Origin: Achromobacter sp. UMC46
GTDB taxonomy: Bacteria > Pseudomonadota > Gammaproteobacteria > Burkholderiales > Burkholderiaceae_B
Reading direction: 5' to 3'
Assembly: GCF_014170335.1 (NCBI RefSeq)
Contig: NZ_LZZS01000026.1
Span: forward strand, 245,177-309,176
DNA length: 64,000 nt
The position numbers were made by a program, and so were the translations under genes. The notes beneath the pieces are model-generated. The model saw nothing but the letters and a program-made list of their open reading frames with translations. It made no database searches and was not told the origin of the DNA. This document shows positions 59,125 through 64,000 of this stretch, in pieces. How positions within the stretch are numbered: position 1 is the first letter of the stretch; each line of letters opens with the position of its first letter.

Positions 59125-59280
59125 GGCCAAAGGTCTCGCCTGGCTGATCCATGCCGCGGGCAGGCCGCATGCATGGAAACCGTTAGCGCCATGGAGTTCT
59201 AGCAACCGCTACGCGGCCCTGAACCACCAAGTCTGTTGACGCTAACTCCTTTGGGGACAAAGGATGGCTACTCCCCAATG
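59125..59280 (-). promoter_or_regulatory. yybP-ykoY (manganese) riboswitch
   Basis: On the minus strand the leader contains the conserved blocks in order: TTGGGGAGTAGCC (59266-59278), a hairpin TCCTTTG/CAAAGGA, TAGCGTCAACAGACTTGG, GGCGCTAACGG and CAGCCAGGCGAGACCTTTGG (ends 59127). These match the yybP-ykoY family, which binds Mn2+ directly. It sits about 75 nt before the antiporter ATG, so the antiporter is its only target. P1 pairing looks weak in this copy (several G-U pairs). Confidence 0.8.
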
Positions 59281-59431
59281 ACAGAGCCGCGATTGTAGCA
59301 GCGCGTACCTGACGGTCCAGTGAATTCCCACGCGGGCGCCGCGGGATCCCCGTCCGCTGTTGTTTCCGCGCGATAGCGGGGTAAAGTAAGCCGCATCCAC
59401 ACCTATCGCGGGGTTCGCACCCCTGCCCGCC

Positions 59432-60775
59432 ATGAGCCTGCCTCCCGCCGACATCGCCCCCTTCGCCGCCCGGCGCCAACGCCTGATGGACCGGATGCGC
59501 GCCGACGGCGGCGGCATCGCCATCCTGCCGACCGCCCCCGAAGCGATCCGCAACCGCGATGCCGAGTACCCGTACCGCCACGACAGCGATTTCTTCTACC
59601 TCACCGGGTTCACCGAGCCGGGCGCCTGGCTGGTGCTGATTGCCGGGGCGACCGACCGCGCCGTGCTGTTCTGCCGCCCGCGCCATGTCGAACACGAGAT
59701 CTGGGAAGGCAAGCGCTTCGGCCCCGAGGCCGCCGCGGCGCATTTCGGCTTCGACGACGCCCATGCGCTGGACGCGCTGGACGAACTGGTGCCCGCGCTG
59801 ATGCTGGACCACCCCACCCTTTACGCCCCGCTGGCCGGCGACAAGCGCACCGACGGCCGCCTGCACCGCTGGCTGGCCGCGGCCCGCGAGGCCAGCCGCG
59901 CCGGCCATGCGCCGCCTTCGCGCCAGCAGGACATCCGCCCCGTGCTGGCGGACATGCGGCTGATCAAGGATCCCGCCGAAATCGCCGCGATGCGGCGTGC
60001 GGCGAAGATCTCGGCCGGCGCGCATGCGCGCGCCATGCGGGCCGCCCGCGCCGGCATGCGCGAATACGAACTGGAAGCCGAACTGCTATATGAATTCCGC
60101 CGCCACGGCGCGCAGTCCGTGGCCTACAACAGCATCGTCGCCACGGGCGCCAACGCCTGCGTGCTGCATTACCCGGCCGGCGAAGCCGTGTTGCGCGATG
60201 GCGACCTGGTGTTGATCGACGCTGGCTGCGAGGTCGACAGCTACGCCAGCGACATCACCCGCACGTTCCCCGTGAACGGCCGCTACAGCGGCCCGCAGCG
60301 CGCGCTGTACGACCTGACGGTGGCGGCGCAGGAAGCCGCGGCCCAGGCCACCGCCCCCGGGCGCACCTTCAACGACGGCCACGAGGCCGCGCTGCGGGTG
60401 CTGGCGCAGGGCATGCTGGACCTGAAACTGTTGAAAGGTTCGCTGGACGGCGTATTGGAATCCGGCGACTACAGCCGCTTCTACATGCACCGCACCGGCC
60501 ACTGGCTGGGGCTGGACGTCCATGACGTGGGCGACTACCGCCAACCCGGCCCGGCCCAGGGCGCCGACCGGCCCTGGCGCAAACTGGAGCGCGGCATGAT
60601 GCTGACGATCGAGCCGGGCATCTACGTGCGGCCGGCCGACGACGTGCCGGAAAGCTACTGGAACATCGGCATCCGCACGGAAGACGATGCGCTGGTCACG
60701 GACGAAGGCTGTGAGCTGATCACGCGCGGCGTGCCGGTAGAGGCCAGCGAGATCGAAGCGCTGATGCGCGAATAG
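59432..60775 (+). CDS. pepP: Xaa-Pro aminopeptidase (aminopeptidase P)
   Basis: A 447-residue M24B peptidase that removes N-terminal residues before proline. The N-terminal domain starts MSLPPADIAPFAARRQRL. Metal ligands: Asp pair in LIDAGCEVDSYASDITRTFPV, His in FYMHRTGHWLGLDVHDVG, Glu in LTIEPGIYV and Glu in GIRTEDDALVTDEG. Divergent from the riboswitch and antiporter. Monocistronic on the plus strand. Confidence 0.96.
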   Translation: MSLPPADIAPFAARRQRLMDRMRADGGGIAILPTAPEAIRNRDAEYPYRHDSDFFYLTGFTEPGAWLVLIAGATDRAVLFCRPRHVEHEIWEGKRFGPEAAAAHFGFDDAHALDALDELVPALMLDHPTLYAPLAGDKRTDGRLHRWLAAAREASRAGHAPPSRQQDIRPVLADMRLIKDPAEIAAMRRAAKISAGAHARAMRAARAGMREYELEAELLYEFRRHGAQSVAYNSIVATGANACVLHYPAGEAVLRDGDLVLIDAGCEVDSYASDITRTFPVNGRYSGPQRALYDLTVAAQEAAAQATAPGRTFNDGHEAALRVLAQGMLDLKLLKGSLDGVLESGDYSRFYMHRTGHWLGLDVHDVGDYRQPGPAQGADRPWRKLERGMMLTIEPGIYVRPADDVPESYWNIGIRTEDDALVTDEGCELITRGVPVEASEIEALMRE

Positions 60776-60809
60776 CCGGCCAGGCAGCTTCAGCCCGACT
60801 GCACCGGCC

Positions 60810-61274
60810 CTACAGCACCAGCCCGTCCAGCCAGCCCATCGCCACCCAGACGTAAACCACCACCATGGCGATGGCGAACATCGAGACGACCGAGCCCACC
60901 AGGCAGGCCAGGATGGCGACCAGCACCGGCCCCCATCCCGTGGAGGTAGGCCGGCCCAGGCCGTCGTTGTACAGGCGGTCGAATTTCTCGTCAGGCATCA
61001 GCGAGAACACCGCGCTTTCAATGAACCCGTCGATCATCGGGACGAAGACCAGGAAGAACGCGGGGTTGTCGTACCAGACGGGATAGAAGCGGAACGCGCA
61101 GAACAGGCAGGCCAGCGACAGCGTGGTCACCAGCCAAGCGTGACGCCGGCCCAGATACCACCAATGGGCGCCCAGCCACCCGAACAGGCACGCCAGCAGC
61201 CCGACGGCGAGTTTGCCGCGCGGACGGCGGGCGGATACGGCGGACAGCGAAGGGGAAGCCTGAACCTGCGTCAT
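60810..61274 (-). CDS. TM2-domain inner-membrane protein
   Basis: A 154-residue protein with a basic N-terminus and a TM2-like start (KLAVGLLACLFGWLGAHWWYLGRRHAWL), then further TM helices (WLVTTLSLACLFCAFRF; VLVAILACLVGSVVSMFAIAMVVVYVWVAMG). TM2-domain proteins are of unknown function. The start is taken at MTQVQASPSLSA, as the longer frame overlaps the divergent ubiH gene start. Between pepP and ubiH-like genes. Confidence 0.8.
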   Translation of the reverse strand: MTQVQASPSLSAVSARRPRGKLAVGLLACLFGWLGAHWWYLGRRHAWLVTTLSLACLFCAFRFYPVWYDNPAFFLVFVPMIDGFIESAVFSLMPDEKFDRLYNDGLGRPTSTGWGPVLVAILACLVGSVVSMFAIAMVVVYVWVAMGWLDGLVL

Positions 61275-61354
61275 ATCGATCAACCGGGAGGGTGGGCCCG
61301 CGCGACCCGCCGCGCCGGCTGTCCCGGATTGTAGTGGACGGTTAAAATCGCGAC

Positions 61355-62524
61355 ATGACTGCATCCGCCTTCGACATTGCGATTCTTGGCGCCGGCCCCG
61401 TGGGCCGCGTGCTGGCCCTGATGCTGGCGCGCGTGGCGCCGGATCCGGCCCGCATCGCGCTGCTGGCGGGCACCGCGCCCGCTCCGGCCACGCCCGGCGC
61501 GGGCGTGCCCGTCGCCGACCCTCGCGTGCTGGCCATGAACCATGGCAGCCGCGTGCTGCTGGAATCCCTGCATGCCTGGCCCGAACGGTCGGCCGACATC
61601 CGCAACATCCATGTCTCGCAGCGCGGGCGGCTGGGCCGCACCGTGATCCAGAACACCGATTTCGGCGTGCCGCAGCTGGGCAGCGTGGTCGCCTATTCCG
61701 GGCTGCTCGCCAAGCTGGACGCGTGTGTGGCCGCCTGTGGCGTCACCGTCCTGTCCGGCCCCGCCGCGCAGGTGGACCGCCAGGACGCCGACGGCGTGCT
61801 CATCCAGCAAGGCGGCGACACGCTGCGCTGCCAGGTCGCCGTGCAGTCCGACGGCGCGGGCGCGACCGACGTGCGCCGCGACTACGGCCAGCACGCCGTG
61901 CTGACGACGGCGCAGGCCACCCTGCCGCGCCGCGGCTGGGCCTGGGAACGCTTCACCGCCGAAGGGCCGCTGGCCCTGCTGCCCCATCCGCAGACGCCCG
62001 ACGCCTACTCCGTCGTGTGGTGCAGCGCCCCGGAACGCGCCACCGAACTGGCCGCGCTGGACAACGCGGCCTTCTCGCAAGCGCTGTCGGCCGCTTTCGG
62101 CGACCGCCTGGGCCGGCTGTCCAGCCAGGCCCCGCGCCACGTCTTCCCGCTGGCGCTGGCCGCGCGCCGGGCCCAGGTGCAAGGCCGCGTGGCCGCCATC
62201 GGCAATGCCGCGCAGACGCTGCACCCCGTCGCGGGCCAGGGCCTGAACCTGGGGCTGCGCGACGCGGCCCGGCTGGCCCAGACGCTAGCCGGTTGGCTCG
62301 CCCGCCCCGAGGCCAGCCCCACCGTCCTGCTGGCCGAATTCGCGAAAGCGCGCCAGGTCGACCGCTTCATCACCGCCGGCCTGACCGACCTGATGCCCCG
62401 CGTGTTCGCCACCCGCCTGGCGCCGGTCGAGCATGCCTGCGGTCTGGCCTTGCTGGGGATGGATCTGGCCTCGCCCCTGCGCGCGCCGCTGGCCCAACAT
62501 CTGCTGCAAGGTTTCCGCGCCTGA
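61355..62524 (+). CDS. ubiH: UbiH/COQ6-family FAD monooxygenase
   Basis: A 389-residue flavin hydroxylase of ubiquinone synthesis. FAD-binding GAGPVGR is at about 11-17, with DPRVLAMNHGSRVLLES, the DG-type motif VQSDGAGATDVRR and the conserved NAAQTLHPVAGQGLNLGLRDAARLA. Which ring position (UbiH, UbiF or UbiI type) cannot be told. Divergent from the TM2 gene; dusB follows. Confidence 0.9.
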   Translation: MTASAFDIAILGAGPVGRVLALMLARVAPDPARIALLAGTAPAPATPGAGVPVADPRVLAMNHGSRVLLESLHAWPERSADIRNIHVSQRGRLGRTVIQNTDFGVPQLGSVVAYSGLLAKLDACVAACGVTVLSGPAAQVDRQDADGVLIQQGGDTLRCQVAVQSDGAGATDVRRDYGQHAVLTTAQATLPRRGWAWERFTAEGPLALLPHPQTPDAYSVVWCSAPERATELAALDNAAFSQALSAAFGDRLGRLSSQAPRHVFPLALAARRAQVQGRVAAIGNAAQTLHPVAGQGLNLGLRDAARLAQTLAGWLARPEASPTVLLAEFAKARQVDRFITAGLTDLMPRVFATRLAPVEHACGLALLGMDLASPLRAPLAQHLLQGFRA

Positions 62525-62640
62525 TTCCGCGGCGTTCCGCCCCCTTGCCGGGGACGGAACCGTCCGCTTCCGCCTCCGTTTGTTACCAAGCTGTTGCCAG
62601 CTGAAAACGGGGGTTCGATCGAGCCGGTTAAAATGTGACC

Positions 62641-63666
62641 ATGCGCATAGGCCAATGGACCCTTCCCAACAATGTTCTTGTCGCGCCCATGGCGGGCGTG
62701 ACGGACCGCCCTTTCCGGCAACTTTGCAAGAAGTTGGGGGCGGGCTATGCCGTGTCGGAAATGGCCGCCAGCAACCCCAAGCTGTGGGATAGCGTCAAGA
62801 CGTCCCGCCGCCTGAACCACGACGGCGAAATCGCCCCCATTTCCGTGCAGATCGCCGGCGCCGACCCGGCCATGATGGCCGAGGCGGCCGTGTTCAACGC
62901 CGGCAAGGGCGCCCGGATCATCGACATCAATATGGGATGCCCGGTGAAAAAAGTCTGCAACGTGGCGTCGGGCTCGGCGCTGCTGCGCCATGAAGACCTG
63001 ATCGTCCGGATCCTGGACGCCGTCGTATCGGCCTGTGCGCCGCTGGGCGTGCCGGTCACGCTGAAGACCCGCACCGGCTGGGATCGCGACAGCCGCAACG
63101 CCTTGCGCGTGGCCAAACTGGCTGAAAACGCTGGCATCGCGGCCTTGACCCTGCACGGCCGCACGCGCGCCGACCTCTATACGGGCGAGGCGGAATATGA
63201 CACTATCCGCGCCGTCAAGGCCGAGCTGACGATTCCCGTGATCGCAAACGGGGATATCGACTCGCCTGAAAAAGCCAGGCGCGTCCTGGATTACACTGGC
63301 GCCGACGCGGTCATGATTGGCCGGGCGGCCCAGGGCCGTCCCTGGATTTTCCGCGAAATCGACCACTACCTGCGCACGGGCGAAACACTGGCCCCTCCCT
63401 CCTATGGAGAAATGCGCGAGCTGCTGCTCGAACATCTCGACGACCATTACCAGTTCTATGGCGAGCACACCGGCGTACGCACGGCGCGCAAACATATCGG
63501 CTGGTATCTGGACGGCCTGCCGGGGGCGGATTCGTTCTGCGCCCGCATGAACCTGATCGACAACACCCGCGACCAGTGGCGGGCGGTGTCTGATTGGTTC
63601 GACATCATCTCGCGCGACGGCGAGCCCCACCCGGCGCCGGTCGCAGAAGCCCTGCTGGCGGCATAA
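62641..63666 (+). CDS. dusB: tRNA-dihydrouridine synthase B
   Basis: A 341-residue FMN enzyme that reduces uridine in the tRNA D-loop. It starts MRIGQWTLPNNVLVAPMAGVTDRPFRQLC, and the catalytic Cys is in MGCPVKKVCNVASGSALL. KTRTGWD, LTLHGRTRADLYTGEA and VIANGDIDSPEKA bind FMN and RNA. It is 36 bp upstream of fis, a classic dusB-fis operon. A GTG two codons earlier is possible but less likely. Confidence 0.96.
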   Translation: MRIGQWTLPNNVLVAPMAGVTDRPFRQLCKKLGAGYAVSEMAASNPKLWDSVKTSRRLNHDGEIAPISVQIAGADPAMMAEAAVFNAGKGARIIDINMGCPVKKVCNVASGSALLRHEDLIVRILDAVVSACAPLGVPVTLKTRTGWDRDSRNALRVAKLAENAGIAALTLHGRTRADLYTGEAEYDTIRAVKAELTIPVIANGDIDSPEKARRVLDYTGADAVMIGRAAQGRPWIFREIDHYLRTGETLAPPSYGEMRELLLEHLDDHYQFYGEHTGVRTARKHIGWYLDGLPGADSFCARMNLIDNTRDQWRAVSDWFDIISRDGEPHPAPVAEALLAA

Positions 63667-63702
63667 CCGCCTCAACACCAACATAAAAATATCTGTACTC
63701 AA

Positions 63703-63942
63703 ATGAGCAAGAAAGATGTCCTGGAAGAATGCGTGCGCGCCAGCCTGGAGCGCTATTTCGAAGACTTGGGTGAATCCGAGCCCCACGATATGTGGGACAT
63801 GGTGATGCGCTGCGTGGAGCGCCCGGTGCTTGAAGTGGCGCTGGAGCGGTCGGGCGGCAACCAGTCGCGGGCATCCGAAATGCTGGGCATCACCCGCAAC
63901 ACCCTGCGCAAGAAGTTGCTGGCGCACAATATCCAGGTATAG
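63703..63942 (+). CDS. fis: DNA-binding protein Fis
   Basis: A 79-residue nucleoid-associated regulator. The C-terminal helix-turn-helix is LERSGGNQSRASEMLGITRNTLRKKL. The N-terminal part (VRASLERYFEDLGESEPHDMWDMVMRCVERPVLEVA) is shorter than in E. coli Fis (98 residues) but typical of betaproteobacteria. It is co-transcribed with dusB. A near-palindromic hairpin (GGACGGC/GCCGTCC) follows at 63954-63978. Confidence 0.95.
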   Translation: MSKKDVLEECVRASLERYFEDLGESEPHDMWDMVMRCVERPVLEVALERSGGNQSRASEMLGITRNTLRKKLLAHNIQV

Positions 63943-63953
63943 CTTTTCCGCGT

Positions 63954-63978
63954 GGACGGCCCCCGTCGGGCGCCGTCC
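63954..63978 (+). terminator. Hairpin after fis
   Basis: A GC-rich inverted repeat, GGACGGC/GCCGTCC, with inner CCCG/CGGG pairing, 12 bp after the fis stop. No T-run follows, so it may be a weak terminator or a 3' stabilising hairpin. Confidence 0.5.
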
Positions 63979-64000
63979 GCCCCTTCCCCCCCGATTTCCC

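Overview
The window is a stretch of high-GC chromosome from a betaproteobacterium, most probably an Alcaligenaceae member of the Achromobacter/Bordetella type. This is inferred from protein character: an orphan Bug/TctC-type solute receptor, a DUF4148 protein, a phasin, the hrcA-hemH-grpE-trx-dnaK-dnaJ order, an aat-ate-pyrD run and dusB-fis. Almost all of it is conserved core genome. I found no intact insertion sequence, integrase, prophage, CRISPR array or rRNA operon.

Layout. 0.1-11.4 kb: a DapA-family aldolase, a chemotaxis receptor, an O-antigen ligase-like protein, icd, DUF1841, two small c-type cytochromes divergent from a MoxR/VWA (CoxE-like) pair, and two GNAT acetyltransferases. 11.4-15.3 kb: a large M16 protease and a secreted DUF4148 repeat protein followed by a 7 x 19 bp perfect tandem repeat. 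15.3-22.1 kb: a heat-shock cluster on the minus strand (hrcA, hemH, a small FPASDP protein, grpE, a thioredoxin-like gene, dnaK, dnaJ) with two clear sigma-32 promoters. 22.2-28.0 kb: nadK, recN, fur, bamE, dapB and murB. 28.2-31.9 kb: an accessory-looking stretch with three identical tRNA-Gly(GCC) genes and one tRNA-Cys interleaved with poorly characterised membrane proteins. 32-38 kb: small secreted or SnoaL-like proteins, DoxX/LysR, a Nudix hydrolase, the N-degron transferases aat and ate, and pyrD. 38-45 kb: a phasin, a Bug receptor, an IclR regulator, a molybdopterin-binding-domain protein, an EI24 protein, a thioredoxin and a DEAD-box helicase. 45-52 kb: azlDC divergent from ilvE, a CHCC zinc finger, a SnoaL protein, a YheT hydrolase, an M48 protease and galU. 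52-59 kb: CtaG, a porin, an MgtA-type Mg2+ ATPase with an upstream small gene and a leader peptide candidate, and a cation antiporter behind a yybP-ykoY (Mn2+) riboswitch. 59.4-64 kb: pepP, a TM2 protein, a UbiH-family hydroxylase, dusB and fis.

The most interesting signals are regulatory. They are a yybP-ykoY riboswitch in front of a CaCA antiporter (suggesting Mn2+ export), a strongly RBS-equipped 21-codon leader ORF with an acidic/proline segment upstream of mgtA, a perfect FNR/ANR half-site pair between the cytochrome c genes and moxR, sigma-32 promoters for grpE and dnaK, the tRNA-Gly triplication (a known type of integration target), and the 19-bp repeat in the apparent 3' UTR of the DUF4148 gene. 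I did not find a convincing wholly new multi-gene system.
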